This document shows, one piece after another, positions 24,265 to 33,770 of a stretch of DNA of 64,000 bases (its first letter is position 1; each line of letters opens with the position of its first letter). Under the pieces are notes generated by a model that saw only the letters and a program-made list of their open reading frames with translations, was not told the origin of the DNA and did no database searches. The translations under genes and the position numbers were made by a program. The DNA lies in NCBI RefSeq assembly GCF_000243715.2, contig NZ_AHMO02000007.1:1-64000 (forward strand), written 5' to 3'. Origin of the DNA: Leptospira broomii serovar Hurstbridge str. 5399 (GTDB taxonomy: Bacteria; Spirochaetota; Leptospiria; Leptospirales; Leptospiraceae).

Positions 24265-24858
24265 ATGGCAAAAAATACAATGAATCCCAAAGTCGATTTT
24301 TATTTTAATAAGGCCAAAAAGTGGCAGGAGGAACTGGAACGACTTAGAACAATTGTCCTTGATTGCGGGTTGACCGAAGAATTGAAGTGGGGTGTTCCTT
24401 GCTACACGTTTCAGAAAAGTAATATAGTTTTAATACATGTGTTTAAAGAGTATTGCGCGCTTCTGTTTTTCAAAGGTGTCTTGCTAAAGGATGCCGATAG
24501 TATTTTAATCCAGCAAACTAAGAATGTGCAAGCTGCGCGCCAGATTCGGTTTACCGATGTTAAGGAAATAGTTAAGATGAAATCCGTCTTGAAGACCTAC
24601 ATTTATGAAGCCATTGAAGTGGAAAAAGCCGGTTTACAAGTGAATTTAAAAAAGACTAAAGAATTCATCATTCCCGAAGAATTTCTAAGTAAATTAGACG
24701 AAGTCCCCGACTTGAAAACTGCTTTTGATGCATTGACGCCGGGGCGACAAAGAGCTTACATTCTTTATTTTTCCGCACCAAAACAGTCAAAAACTCGCGA
24801 GTCAAGAGTTGAAAAATGTATGAAGCAAATTCTTCATGGAAAGGGCTTGAATGATTAA
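24265..24858 (+). CDS. YdeI/OmdA-family (DUF1801) protein
   Basis: A 197-aa protein. The N-terminal DUF1801 domain reads ELERLRTIVLDCGLTEELKWGVPCYTF and IHVFKEYCALLFFKGVLLKD. The C-terminal YdeI-type region reads IIPEEFLSKLDEVPDLKTAFDALTPGRQRAYILYFSAPKQSKTRESRVEKCM. The ATG at 24265 is preferred over the TTG at 24250. A role in cell-envelope or peptide stress has been proposed for relatives. It is part of the accessory block and follows the DUF4256 gene by about 160 bp. Confidence 0.88.
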   Translation: MAKNTMNPKVDFYFNKAKKWQEELERLRTIVLDCGLTEELKWGVPCYTFQKSNIVLIHVFKEYCALLFFKGVLLKDADSILIQQTKNVQAARQIRFTDVKEIVKMKSVLKTYIYEAIEVEKAGLQVNLKKTKEFIIPEEFLSKLDEVPDLKTAFDALTPGRQRAYILYFSAPKQSKTRESRVEKCMKQILHGKGLND

Positions 24859-24977
24859 TATGTTAAGATGATCGTAATTTTGAATAGTAGATTAATGAAT
24901 ATTCATCGCGATGAAATTCTATCGAAAATTCTCAATAACTTCAAACTAATTAATCGGACACGGAGAAAGAGAGCATC

Positions 24978-25841
24978 ATGCATGATAATAAATTGAACCC
25001 AGTGGCAGATAGTACGGCAGTTCGAGTGGCCCTTTGGCGTGCCCTGCACATGCAGGTGGATTCTCCGCCGTACGTACTTGAAGATGATATCGGTCTGCGA
25101 CTTGCTGCCCCGGATGAGGGTTGGCGTAGCCGTCCGGATATGGATCCAAATTTTACCAAACTCTTCCGGGCATCCATACTTGCGCGTGCTCGCTTTATTG
25201 AGGACTTGGTCGTCGAAGAGTCCGGCAAGGGCGTTCGCCAATACGTTATTTTGGGCGCCGGCTTAGATACCTTTGCTCAGCGAAGGCCGGATCTTGCATC
25301 CGATTTGAGGATATTTGAAGTGGACCAGCCAAGCCATCAAGCTTGGAAGCGCCAGCGATTGATCGACCTCGGATATGGTATCCCTGAATGGCTCCGGTTA
25401 GTGCCGGTGGATTTCGAATCAGGCGGATCCTGGTGGGAGGGGTTGGTCGCCGCCGGTTTCGATGCGAACCGGCCGGCAATTGTAACTTCGATCGGGGTAA
25501 GTATGTATCTTACCAAGGAAGCGATTGTGGCAATGCTGAATCAAGTTGCTACACTCGCTCTCCAATCCACGTTCGTAATGACATTTTTGCTTCCTTTCGA
25601 GCTGGCTGACCCGAACGTTCGTCCTGGCTTAGAGGCAGCGGCAAGAGGAGCACAAGCGAGCGGGACTCCTTTCATCAGCTTTTTTACGCCGACGGAAATG
25701 TTAAGCCTAGCCCGTGAGTCGGGTTTCAAAGAAGTTCAGCATGTTTCGGCGGCTCAACTGACGCAACTTTACTTTGCAAACAGGACCGATGGTCTTCGAC
25801 CGCCTAAAAACGGGGAAGAACTATTGATCGCGACCACGTAG
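24978..25841 (+). CDS. SAM-dependent methyltransferase, leucine-carboxyl-MT (TIGR00027) type
   Basis: A 287-aa protein of the LCMT/PPM-like family. VRVALWRALHMQVDSPPYVLEDD at the N-terminus, RQYVILGAGLDTFAQR (SAM motif I), IFEVDQPSHQAWKR, and IVTSIGVSMYLTKEAI are hallmarks. Related enzymes methylate small molecules or polyketides; the substrate here is unknown. The gene is visibly richer in G+C than its neighbours, which suggests later transfer from a higher-GC donor. Confidence 0.88.
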   Translation: MHDNKLNPVADSTAVRVALWRALHMQVDSPPYVLEDDIGLRLAAPDEGWRSRPDMDPNFTKLFRASILARARFIEDLVVEESGKGVRQYVILGAGLDTFAQRRPDLASDLRIFEVDQPSHQAWKRQRLIDLGYGIPEWLRLVPVDFESGGSWWEGLVAAGFDANRPAIVTSIGVSMYLTKEAIVAMLNQVATLALQSTFVMTFLLPFELADPNVRPGLEAAARGAQASGTPFISFFTPTEMLSLARESGFKEVQHVSAAQLTQLYFANRTDGLRPPKNGEELLIATT

Positions 25842-26093
25842 AGCGAAATCGAGAAAGATTTGCATACCGAGAGAAGAGCTGTGCTAATTTAGCATAACGG
25901 CAATTAGGCGCATCGATAGAGTTTCATTACTGCCAATCGGATTTTTTTCAACAGCTTGGAACCTATATATTTTGGCGCCACGTTATATTACTAAAACTAA
26001 ATATTTAAAGTTGTAGCGAACATCCGGAGGAGCAAATTAATACTTGCCCTCCAGATCAGCGGTCTAATGGTAATTTACCGATTTGCAAAACAT

Positions 26094-26495
26094 CTATTTA
26101 TTGCAAAATTTCGGTGGATTGTGTTCGGGGTTTCTGACTCTTGAATAGCAACTAGTACTTCCTTGCGTAGTTAGGCCCAAAAGATTCCATTGAGTAACTG
26201 GGTATTCTGCCGTGGAAGCAGGACCTTTTGCCCAATCGAAGCGATATATTCCCTTGTTTTTCGTGCTTATTATTGTTCCTTTAGTAACAGATTGTTGGCT
26301 GCAGGAAATCACAGAATTATTATGTATAATTAACCATGCCGTCCGGGTAGGGGTTGGATCTTGTTCACAACCGTTATCTAATACCCAGTTTCCGTTCAAA
26401 AGGGTTTGAGCTTCCTCTACCGGAGCTTTTCGATCTTTGGCATTAACGGCATACGCCAAAATACCCACCAATAGTAATAACGCAATTCTTCTCAT
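26094..26495 (-). CDS. Small exported protein of unknown function
   Basis: A 133-aa protein with a clear Sec signal peptide (MRRIALLLLVGILAYAVNA, cleavage near residue 19). The mature part has four cysteines (DNGCEQD, VISCSQQS, TSCYSR, KFCNK), suggesting disulfides, and tryptophans in LNGNWVLDN. No family recognised. A GAAGGACG sequence lies just upstream of the start. It stands alone in the accessory block. Confidence 0.7.
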   Translation of the reverse strand: MRRIALLLLVGILAYAVNAKDRKAPVEEAQTLLNGNWVLDNGCEQDPTPTRTAWLIIHNNSVISCSQQSVTKGTIISTKNKGIYRFDWAKGPASTAEYPVTQWNLLGLTTQGSTSCYSRVRNPEHNPPKFCNK

Positions 26496-26758
26496 AAATC
26501 GTCCTTCTTTTCAGAGATAAAATGTTTCATTAATTTAATGAATATGTGAATAAATGGCACAGTAGAATATAGTCAAATTATTTTTTTCTAAAATATCTTT
26601 TTATACCTAAGGAAAAGATATTCATCTTCCGGCATATTTACCGCACCAACTACTCGGCCCGCCTTGGTTAGAACTTGACCGTATTCGGCTTTTGGTGGAA
26701 AGTCCATTATCCATGTTCGTTATACGTCTTTTTGGGCTCATCGGACGACAAGGCAATT

Positions 26759-27379
26759 ATGAAATCGATCCCTCTTCAGATAAGTCAGGTGGGTCCCTTG
26801 TTATTCGTTATTGTGTTCACGATCGCGGGCGCGTCGCGCTCCGACTATTCGTCCGTTCGTATGCCCGTGAGCGCGCTTTCGCTCGGCCCGTCCGGGTGGA
26901 TACAAATCTTGAATTTCCTAGCCGTAGGAATTAGTTTTATAATTTTTTCCTTCGCTCTTCTCCCTATTGCAAAGTACCATAATTGGTCTCGCATTCTGCC
27001 GATACTTCTATTCCTCGTCGGATGCCTTCTTGCTTTTTCGGGTTTGTTTACCATGGACCCTCCGGATACTCCCCGAACTTCATGGACCTTCCACGGCTGG
27101 ATGCACCAACTTCTTGGAGCTACAGTTTTTTTGCTCTTTCCTGTCTGCTGCTTTCTGTCTTCATGGACTATACGACCCGCTCGCTTCCGTTTGTGGAGCT
27201 TTATCGTCGGATGGGTCATAGTTGTTTCCATTTTTATGATGAAGCTCGCGCAAATGCAACAGCCAGACGAATTTCTTTCCTCTCATTTCGGAATTCTCCA
27301 ACGCGCAGCCATCGTGTCCTATATGTTTTGGGCAACTACTCTTGCGTTCATGGCTCGACAATCCCCGAAGAAACTTTGA
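26759..27379 (+). CDS. DUF998-like membrane protein
   Basis: A 206-aa protein with about six hydrophobic helices. VGPLLFVIVFTIAGASRSDYSSVRMPVSALSLGPSGWIQILNFLAVG is the DUF998 start, and TMDPPDTPRTSWTFHGWMHQLLGATVF with its paired histidines is also typical. The ATG at 26759 is used because the frame upstream of it does not look like a signal or a helix. Function unknown. Confidence 0.85.
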   Translation: MKSIPLQISQVGPLLFVIVFTIAGASRSDYSSVRMPVSALSLGPSGWIQILNFLAVGISFIIFSFALLPIAKYHNWSRILPILLFLVGCLLAFSGLFTMDPPDTPRTSWTFHGWMHQLLGATVFLLFPVCCFLSSWTIRPARFRLWSFIVGWVIVVSIFMMKLAQMQQPDEFLSSHFGILQRAAIVSYMFWATTLAFMARQSPKKL

Positions 27380-27446
27380 TCTGTCATTCTTAACCTTATT
27401 TTACGAATGACAAAGTATTCGGGGATAAATTACTATAGAAGTTAAT

Positions 27447-28085
27447 ATGGATCCAAACTTTTGGCATCAAAAGTGGGGAAAAAACGACATCGCCTTCCAC
27501 GAAAGAGAGGCGAACCCACTCCTGATCAAGTATTTCAAAATGTTATCTTTAGAGAAAGGTAGTCGCGTTTTTTTGCCGCTATGTGGTAAGACTCTCGATA
27601 TTTCTTGGCTGCTTTCAAACGGTTATCATGTGGCTGGAGCTGAATTGAGTAAAGTTGCTATTGAACAATTATTTCAAGAACTTGGTGTTGAGCCGAAAAT
27701 AACAGACGTCGGTGAACTTAATCGCTATAGCGCAAATAATATCGATATCTTTGTCGGGGATATATTTCATTTATCTAAAATAATCCTCGGTCAAGTCGAC
27801 GCTATTTATGACAGGGCAGCACTAGTGGCATTACCCGAAGAAATGCGAAATCGATACACGACTCACTTAATTGAGATTACTAATAAAGCGCCACAATTAC
27901 TGATTTGCTACGAATACGATCAAAGTTTAGCGGAAGGCCCTCCTTTTTCGATTAGCAACGAGGAAGTAAATCGGCATTACAGGGATTATTACCGTTTAGA
28001 TTTCATAGGAAGCGAAAACGTAATTGGCGGATTAAAGGGAAAATTTGCGGCGACGGAGAATATCTGGTTGTTACAACGAGCTTAG
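27447..28085 (+). CDS. tpm: Thiopurine S-methyltransferase-like enzyme
   Basis: A 212-aa SAM-dependent enzyme of the bacterial TPMT family, which methylates thiopurines and, in some bacteria, selenium or tellurium compounds. FWHQKWGKNDIAFHE at the N-terminus, SRVFLPLCGKTLDISWLLSNGYHVAGAELS (SAM motif I region), AIYDRAALVALPEEMR and LLICYEYDQSLAEGPPFSIS match the family closely. Length is normal. The gene stands alone with a start at 27447 close behind an A+T-rich leader. Confidence 0.92.
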   Translation: MDPNFWHQKWGKNDIAFHEREANPLLIKYFKMLSLEKGSRVFLPLCGKTLDISWLLSNGYHVAGAELSKVAIEQLFQELGVEPKITDVGELNRYSANNIDIFVGDIFHLSKIILGQVDAIYDRAALVALPEEMRNRYTTHLIEITNKAPQLLICYEYDQSLAEGPPFSISNEEVNRHYRDYYRLDFIGSENVIGGLKGKFAATENIWLLQRA

Positions 28086-28250
28086 TTCAAGGAGAACTTC
28101 GAGAACTGTATTTGCGGTAAAAAGATGCAGAATTTGTTTTGGACGGTTCGCGTTTTATTTCGGAGTGTCGAAGGGTCGACTTCGCAATCGTCATCAGCTT
28201 TCGTGTTCACTTTATTCGTCGCGTTTTATATCGCGCATCTTTGATCTCTT

Positions 28251-28802
28251 ATGCTAAAAATATTTCCTAAATCGAGAGCTTACTCCTGGCAAATGTCAGA
28301 GTCGGAAAAAAATCAGATTTTTACTTGCGATGAATACCTGATCGATCCCGATGACGTTTTGTTTCGGGGAATCGATATAAATGTCGCACCTGAGCAAGTA
28401 TTCTCCTGGCTTTGTCAATTGAGAATAGCGCCGTACAGCTATGATTGGATTGATAATAAAGGAAAACGCAGTCCAAGGACTTTGGATCCAAAATTGCAAA
28501 ATTTGAGTATTGGGCAAAAGTTCATAATATTTGAGTTAGCGCACTTCAAGAAGAACGAGCAAATAACTCTAATTACGAAGACTCGCGAAGTTGAAAATTT
28601 CTTTGGTAAGATCGCTATGACTTATTTAGTAAAAGAAATTACACCGAGTACTTCTAGATTGTTGGTAAAAATGCTGGTAAAGCGTTCGACTCGCAAACTT
28701 TTTGCAGCCTTGCTTCCATGGGGCGATTGGGTTATGATGCGTAAACAGCTTCTTACTCTAAAGGAATTGGCCGAAGATTCTAAAAAATATTATAAAATTT
28801 AA
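28251..28802 (+). CDS. SRPBCC-fold protein (divergent type)
   Basis: A 183-aa protein. FRGIDINVAPEQVFSWLCQLRIAPYSYDWIDNKGKRSPRTLDP is the wording of a distinct SRPBCC subgroup with a helix-grip fold. The strand pair LSIGQKFIIFELAHF and MTYLVKEITPSTSRLLVKM follows. It differs from the AHSA1-like paralogues in this window. No enzymatic residues are evident; hydrophobic-ligand binding is inferred from fold. Confidence 0.75.
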   Translation: MLKIFPKSRAYSWQMSESEKNQIFTCDEYLIDPDDVLFRGIDINVAPEQVFSWLCQLRIAPYSYDWIDNKGKRSPRTLDPKLQNLSIGQKFIIFELAHFKKNEQITLITKTREVENFFGKIAMTYLVKEITPSTSRLLVKMLVKRSTRKLFAALLPWGDWVMMRKQLLTLKELAEDSKKYYKI

Positions 28803-28926
28803 ATGGATCATTTTCGAATCCTACAGTTCGACTAGGATCGAATCCGAATAGAATGTTCTACGAAAACAGAAAGAAATAAAAAGAGAAAATGCGGATGGAT
28901 ATTTTGTTAATTGTTCGTAAGGCTGT

Positions 28927-28962
28927 ATAAAACGCACGGCACCGATTCGAGGGACCGTGCGT
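28927..28962 (-). terminator. Terminator of the SRPBCC gene at 28971
   Basis: ACGCACGG (28932-28939) pairs with CCGTGCGT (28955-28962). Read on the minus strand, the stem is followed by a short T run (TTTTATA). This fits an intrinsic terminator 9 bp after the stop of the minus-strand gene. Confidence 0.75.
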
Positions 28963-28970
28963 CGAAAATA

Positions 28971-29441
28971 TCAGTTCCAATCGTCAATTTTGATATCGTC
29001 GGGAGCCGGTCTGCCGCTACCGACTTCAACCAGACTTTTCAAACTGAGTAGGAAGGTTGCCCACTTCATGCTACAGTGCGCGGTGAAGTCACTTTCATTT
29101 TTCCAATCCTGATGTCGGAAGTGAACGAGCGTCATAGCTGCTCCATCCGGCGCATTGCCGGCGATCAATTTGAAATCGATATGCGAACCGATCCAGTCTT
29201 CCGGTCCCGAGGTACACTCCCAAAGGACACGTTGAGGTGCGAGTTCTTGGACTTTCATTTCCATATTTGCTTTGTGTCCGAAGTCGAAGCGAATTGATTC
29301 GCCGACTGCGGAGGCTCCACCCGAGAATAATCCGTCGACTTGCCTGGTCCACCAGCCTGAGAGGCCCGTCTTCGTTGTCAGAGCCTTGATGACATCTGCA
29401 GCCCCGGCGCGGATTCCTATTTTGTGATATATCCCGTTCAT
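28971..29441 (-). CDS. SRPBCC/AHSA1-like protein
   Basis: A 156-aa protein. IYHKIGIRAGAADVIKALTTKTGLSGWWTRQVDG at the N-terminus and FDFGHKANMEMKVQELAPQRVLWECTSGPEDWIGSHIDF in the middle follow the AHSA1-type helix-grip pattern, and the C-terminal helix region reads CSMKWATFLLSLKSLVE. A good AAGGAGAAGAAT ribosome-binding site precedes the start. It is the last gene of an ArsR-SRPBCC-SRPBCC set read on the minus strand. Confidence 0.88.
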   Translation of the reverse strand: MNGIYHKIGIRAGAADVIKALTTKTGLSGWWTRQVDGLFSGGASAVGESIRFDFGHKANMEMKVQELAPQRVLWECTSGPEDWIGSHIDFKLIAGNAPDGAAMTLVHFRHQDWKNESDFTAHCSMKWATFLLSLKSLVEVGSGRPAPDDIKIDDWN

Positions 29442-29499
29442 ATTCTTCTCCTTGCATATTCGTTGATTTTCTTTCCGGCTTTGCCGATGAAGACGTTAT

Positions 29500-29973
29500 T
29501 TATTCTTTATGCCCCTGCCATCTTTCAAGGCCGGAAAGAATACTTGTCCAACCGTGCTGATGCATTTTAGTTTCAACATCGTTCGCGAGGCGCTCATGAA
29601 CCAATGTGACTAACGTCTGCGGTTTTTGAATCGTCCCTTTAGCGTTCTTGTCCGTGACTGCGGGTAATGCCGTAAAAGTGACTGTAACTAGGGTATCGCG
29701 TTCTCCGGTGGCATGCGATCTCCAGGTGAAGACAAGCTTTGTAGGCTCTTCGATGACAAGGTATTCTCCCACATGCGGAAGTACTTTGCCGTCGAGAAGC
29801 ATATCGATATGAAAGCGGCCTCCGGGGCGTGGATCGATGCTCACGGATCCTAACTCGACGGGATCTCCCGATAAGAACCAATGTGAAAATTCTTCTGCTT
29901 TAAGCCAGGCTCGAAATAAGCGAGTCGGTTCTGCATTAATTTTTTTTTCTATTTTTAGGACCTGTGCGGTCAT
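29500..29973 (-). CDS. SRPBCC/AHSA1-like protein
   Basis: A 157-aa protein. LKIEKKINAEPTRLFRAWLKAEEFSHWFLSGD and DPRPGGRFHIDMLLDGKVLPHVGEYLVIEEPTKLVFTWRSH are typical. The start at 29973 overlaps the ArsR gene by 38 bp; longer frames upstream run through the repressor gene in another frame and are not real. Translational coupling with the repressor is likely. Ligand unknown. Confidence 0.9.
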   Translation of the reverse strand: MTAQVLKIEKKINAEPTRLFRAWLKAEEFSHWFLSGDPVELGSVSIDPRPGGRFHIDMLLDGKVLPHVGEYLVIEEPTKLVFTWRSHATGERDTLVTVTFTALPAVTDKNAKGTIQKPQTLVTLVHERLANDVETKMHQHGWTSILSGLERWQGHKE

Positions 29974-30316
29974 TGTTTTGCTCCTCCATGAAGGTTTCGA
30001 GTTTATCGAGTTTGTTAGTCCAGAATTCCTGATGATAAGCGAGCCAGGCAGAGGCCTCGGAAAGCGAATGGTTTTGTAGCTCGAGTCGAAAGCTACGGCC
30101 GTCTTCCGGAGCACGTATCTTTCTCACAAGACCGGCTGCGGTCAGAACATCGATATGTTTGGCTACGCCGGCAAAGGACATGGAAAAGGGCTGTGCTAAC
30201 TCCGAAATAGTAAGCGAGCCCTTTCGCAAACGCGCCAGCATCTGACGTCTCGAGTGATCGGCGAGCGCCGCAAATACTCGATCCAACTTTTGCTCTTTTT
30301 TGCGTAATTCAACCAT
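29936..30316 (-). CDS. ArsR-family regulator
   Basis: A 126-aa winged-helix protein. DRVFAALADHSRRQMLARLRKGSLTISELAQPFSMSFAGVAKHIDVLTAAGLVRK is the DNA-binding unit, and the C-terminal WLAYHQEFWTNKLDKLETFMEEQ helix is the usual dimerisation tail of the SRPBCC-linked subgroup. No metal site is visible. It heads the operon with the two SRPBCC genes and overlaps its own operator-like palindrome. Confidence 0.92.
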   Translation of the reverse strand: MVELRKKEQKLDRVFAALADHSRRQMLARLRKGSLTISELAQPFSMSFAGVAKHIDVLTAAGLVRKIRAPEDGRSFRLELQNHSLSEASAWLAYHQEFWTNKLDKLETFMEEQNNDRTGPKNRKKN

Positions 30317-30325
30317 ATGGTTGAA
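30308..30325. promoter_or_regulatory. 18-bp palindrome at ArsR start codon
   Basis: TTCAACCATATGGTTGAA (30308-30325) is a perfect palindrome that contains the ATG of the minus-strand ArsR gene. The inner AACCATATGGTT recurs at the start codon of the ArsR gene at 37081. Autorepression is the simplest reading. Confidence 0.7.
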
Positions 30326-30686
30326 TATAAGGCGGACGTTTCTTCAGTCAAGTATTAAACCATTTTGTTGAATAAATTTGAGGATTTTTTCTCTATGAAA
30401 TATACGATAGACATCGCATATTAGAGATAGGATACTTTACGATTGTCAGGTAATCGTTATCAGTAGGATATTGCCGATTTCGTTTAAAAGGCTTTTGAAT
30501 ACCTCCAAAATGTTATTATATCAGAATTTACCGGTAGCCACTCTCTTGCAATCTTCCCGCTAACTGCCGTAATTCTTACGCACCCTCTCGCTTTCGTATA
30601 TACAACGCTTATTCACGTTTGTTAAGTATTGTCTCTCTCAAATCTTTTGTGGACATCATTCGTTCTATCGGTTACACATTTCTTTC
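30326..30686. other. Gene-free stretch
   Basis: A+T-rich region upstream of the ArsR gene and the gene at 30687. It should hold the promoters of both divergent genes. No repeat, small frame or structured RNA recognised. Confidence 0.5.
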
Positions 30687-31076
30687 ATGGAATTGAATGA
30701 GAAACTGCTCTATCACCAGATTCATCCGTTGAAATTTTGCATAGATTTTAGTACGGGGCTCTTTACGACGTATTTGGCCTGGAATCATAATCTTTTTTGG
30801 TTTCTAATTCTATTTCTTACTCCTTCCGTTTTGATTACTATCTTGCTGATTAAATTCGCCGACCTCGAAAGCCTTAAAAACTCGGATTTCGGAAAATACG
30901 TTAAAAAATATATGAGCAAAACGATCGAGGGAATTCGTCTGGCAGGGCAGTTTTTAATGTGGACAGCAGCCTGGCTTCATTTGCCGGTATTGATAGGAAT
31001 TGGATTCGTCGTTATAATTGGCGGTTGGCTTTTCGGGCTATTAATGGAATGGAAGAACAAAAGAACACGTTTGTGA
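30687..31076 (+). CDS. Small membrane protein of unknown function
   Basis: A 129-aa protein with about four hydrophobic segments (FCIDFSTGLFTTYLAW, FWFLILFLTPSVLITILLI, LHLPVLIGIGFVVIIGG). A charged cytosolic loop (DLESLKNSDFGKYVKKYMSKTIEG) separates the helix pairs. No family recognised. It is isolated on the plus strand. Confidence 0.6.
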   Translation: MELNEKLLYHQIHPLKFCIDFSTGLFTTYLAWNHNLFWFLILFLTPSVLITILLIKFADLESLKNSDFGKYVKKYMSKTIEGIRLAGQFLMWTAAWLHLPVLIGIGFVVIIGGWLFGLLMEWKNKRTRL

Positions 31077-31302
31077 TCGCGGTAAAAATTCTTCCCGTCG
31101 AATTTTGAAATTTTCATCGGCTCGTCCGCAAAGCGCAACGGATTATTCGGAACGGTATTTTTAGTTTTTGAAATCTAAATAACATTTTCCGAATTTTATT
31201 CGTAAATCGAAATTGGATCGGCCCAAGTATAGAATTTTTTCCAAGATAGACCGTTATTCGGTTAAAGCAATTCGCCGTTAATTTCCCTTTTCTTCTTTCA
31301 AA

Positions 31303-31677
31303 TCATTCCTCAACGATTGCAAAATAATTCCCCTCAAAATCGGAAAAATTAAACACTTTTTTCCCATTCGGAAAATTCACTTTATCTCCGACCGTAATCT
31401 GTCTTTCTTTTAATTTTCGATATAATCCTTCAATATCGCTCGTCGTTAAAAGTATTGACGGCGTGCCGAGATTCATATCCGGATTAGCGGAGGCGACGAC
31501 CGCTTTGTTCTGTAGAACTAGTTTCGTTGAATTTTGACGGCCATCGGATAATATGATAGCAAAAGATTCACCGTATTCTTCTCTCCCTTCTATATTAAAT
31601 CCAAAGTTATTAACCCAAAACTCAGCGATCGCATCCTGATCATTTACATAGAGCATAATTTGATTTAATTTATTCAT
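31303..31677 (-). CDS. VOC/glyoxalase-like protein
   Basis: A 124-aa protein with the two-module VOC fold: LNQIMLYVNDQDAIAEFWVNNFGFNIEGREEYGE, STKLVLQNK, PSILLTTSDIEGLYRKLKERQITVGDKV and VFNFSDFEGNYFAIVEE. This subgroup often confers resistance or binds small ligands, but the substrate is unknown. Length is normal. A GGGATAAA sequence is a weak ribosome-binding site. Confidence 0.88.
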   Translation of the reverse strand: MNKLNQIMLYVNDQDAIAEFWVNNFGFNIEGREEYGESFAIILSDGRQNSTKLVLQNKAVVASANPDMNLGTPSILLTTSDIEGLYRKLKERQITVGDKVNFPNGKKVFNFSDFEGNYFAIVEE

Positions 31678-32226
31678 ATTGTTTATCCCTTTTCAGAATT
31701 ACCGTATTTGGCTTATAATCGCTTTTAAACAAATTATTACTTCCAGTCGTGGGAATAATCTTTATATGTTACGCATTCGTTATTAAGCTTTTCTACTTAT
31801 AAAAGCAATATTGGAATCGTAGCAATGAAAAAAAAGACGGTAAGAATTTAAAAAAGGGAATCTACCGCATAAAAGAATTCAGATTAACGTTCAACGATTA
31901 GCGATTTAAAAGGTATTCTTTTGCCGAATTAATCAAATTACCTTGGCTTGAATTTTCGCCTCCAGTTGACAACGAAAATTCGAAGCAATGAAACTTCGGC
32001 GATTTTCAGAGTCATTCTTGCGATTAGAATTTCTGAGCGATGGTCGTTTCGGACTTAGCCGAATCCTACTTCTTTACTTGCTTTCAGAGGAGTTTTAGGT
32101 CCATCAGCGCCACTTCGACAATGAATCAACCTGCTTTCGTCAGTCGATATTTTTTTATTTACTATATTCATCAGAATTTTTGAATCATGAATTTTGCATT
32201 TTAATTAAAAATCAGGACGATCCAAT
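31678..32226. other. Gene-free stretch
   Basis: 549 bp between divergent genes. No reading frame, strong hairpin or attC-like end sites seen. Base composition resembles other non-coding stretches in the window. Confidence 0.5.
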
Positions 32227-32640
32227 ATGAATTCAATCATTAGGAATATTTTATCGGTTGTTGCGGGGATCCTTTTAGGAAGCGCCGTTAATATGGGAAT
32301 CATAACGATTAGCGGTCATATTATTCCCCCGCCAGAAGGAGCAGATGTGACTACGATGGAAGGACTAAAGGCTTCCCTGCATTTATTCCAACCTAAGCAT
32401 TTTATTTTCCCTTTTTTAGCACATGCAATCGGAACATTCATAGGAGCCAGTATTGCCGCCGCAATTTCCGCGAGCCATAAGATCAATTTTGCGTTTGGTA
32501 TTGCCGCTTTTTTCTTGGTAGGCGGAATTGCGAATATGTTAATGCTTCCTTCGCCGATTTGGTTTACCGTTTTGGATTTAGTGGGCGCCTATATTCCGAT
32601 GGGTTACCTTGCCGGGAAATTAGGTGCGAGGAAAAATTAG
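32227..32640 (+). CDS. Small four-helix membrane protein
   Basis: A 137-aa protein with four hydrophobic segments (ILSVVAGILLGSAVNMGIITIS, FPFLAHAIGTFIGASIAAAIS, FAFGIAAFFLVGGIANMLML, FTVLDLVGAYIPMGYLAGKLG). Small-residue GxxxG-like patterns suggest tightly packed helices. Relatives occur in spirochaetes and Bacteroidetes as uncharacterised proteins. An AGGACGATCC sequence precedes the ATG. Confidence 0.7.
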   Translation: MNSIIRNILSVVAGILLGSAVNMGIITISGHIIPPPEGADVTTMEGLKASLHLFQPKHFIFPFLAHAIGTFIGASIAAAISASHKINFAFGIAAFFLVGGIANMLMLPSPIWFTVLDLVGAYIPMGYLAGKLGARKN

Positions 32641-32755
32641 ACGGGGAAATCAAGTGCAGAATAGAAGCTACGTTCGGCCTTATTCTAAACTTAGATAAAT
32701 ATTATTCGTTTATTGACGTCGTTAAACGAAATCAATCTGCAATTTCGGATTCGCG

Positions 32756-33556
32756 TTACAATACCAATACGACATGCAGAACCAAATCGCAGGCAAAATG
32801 GGACAGCATAGCGGATTCCAAACCGCGCGTGAAATAGAGATAACCGAAGGCAACCCCGGCTAAACCGTTTAACACGATGGCTCGAACAATCACCAAGGGC
32901 GTCAAAGGTAAAATCATCGATGTAGCAGGTAAATGTCCCAGTCCGAAAACCAATGCCGTAACGATATTAGCGATCCAGAAAACTGTCGCACTCTGTTTGC
33001 CCTTGCTCCTCTTCTTACTTAGAAAACGTCCACACCAAACGAAGAAGGACATTAAGCATAATCGCAATAGGATTTCTTCGTCGATGCTTCCATAGAAGGA
33101 GGCTAAGAATCCTTTCCAAGCGGCAGGTGTCGCGGCCCCGGAATTTAAAAGTACTGATGCTTTATCTCCAAGTTCAACTTTAAGTGCAGGTTGAAACAGA
33201 TAGACATCAAGCAGCGCAATCAGTAGAGAAGCGACTATGCCTAGAATACCGCTGATCGGCAAGATCGAACGAATTTTGACTCGGATAGGTTCTCCTTTAA
33301 AATAAGCCTCTAAAATCGGTATCTCAAGACCGGTGCGATTTGCGAAAAAGAGTCCTATCGCGATTATCATTCCGAATATCGAGACCTGTGCAACGATCTG
33401 GATCGTTACTAATACAGGGAGCGGCATTGAAAGCTGGGTTTGCTTTAGCACTCCAGCTTGAAGCGCGAGAGAATAGGGAATAATGGCAAGCAAGCCAAAG
33501 GTTGCGGCTATGAGAAGAATAACAAAGATTTTCCAGTCGAAAGGTTTGATCGTCAC
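32756..33556 (-). CDS. CPBP-family intramembrane metalloprotease
   Basis: A 266-aa membrane protein with about eight hydrophobic segments. The three CPBP (CAAX protease/Abi) motifs are visible: DEEILLRL (EExxxR, about residue 157), FGLGHLPAT (FxxxH, about 203) and HFACDLVLH near the C-terminus. Bacterial members process peptides or give bacteriocin self-immunity; the target here is unknown. Convergent with the gene at 32227. Confidence 0.9.
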   Translation of the reverse strand: MTIKPFDWKIFVILLIAATFGLLAIIPYSLALQAGVLKQTQLSMPLPVLVTIQIVAQVSIFGMIIAIGLFFANRTGLEIPILEAYFKGEPIRVKIRSILPISGILGIVASLLIALLDVYLFQPALKVELGDKASVLLNSGAATPAAWKGFLASFYGSIDEEILLRLCLMSFFVWCGRFLSKKRSKGKQSATVFWIANIVTALVFGLGHLPATSMILPLTPLVIVRAIVLNGLAGVAFGYLYFTRGLESAMLSHFACDLVLHVVLVL

Positions 33557-33770
33557 GATGGGTTTCTCTGATTTACTTTACATTTTTGAGAAATATCGGA
33601 CATTTGGATAGTTTATTTTCTCGTATGGCCTGTTTCATTTGCCAGGTACGAGGATGTTGGACTCTGTCGAAATGATGTTACTCAAGACGATTTGAGTTGA
33701 GTCGAGAAACTTCTCTCAACATCCGCAAAATCTAGGACGAACGATCAACATAGACCTGGACAAGGAATCT

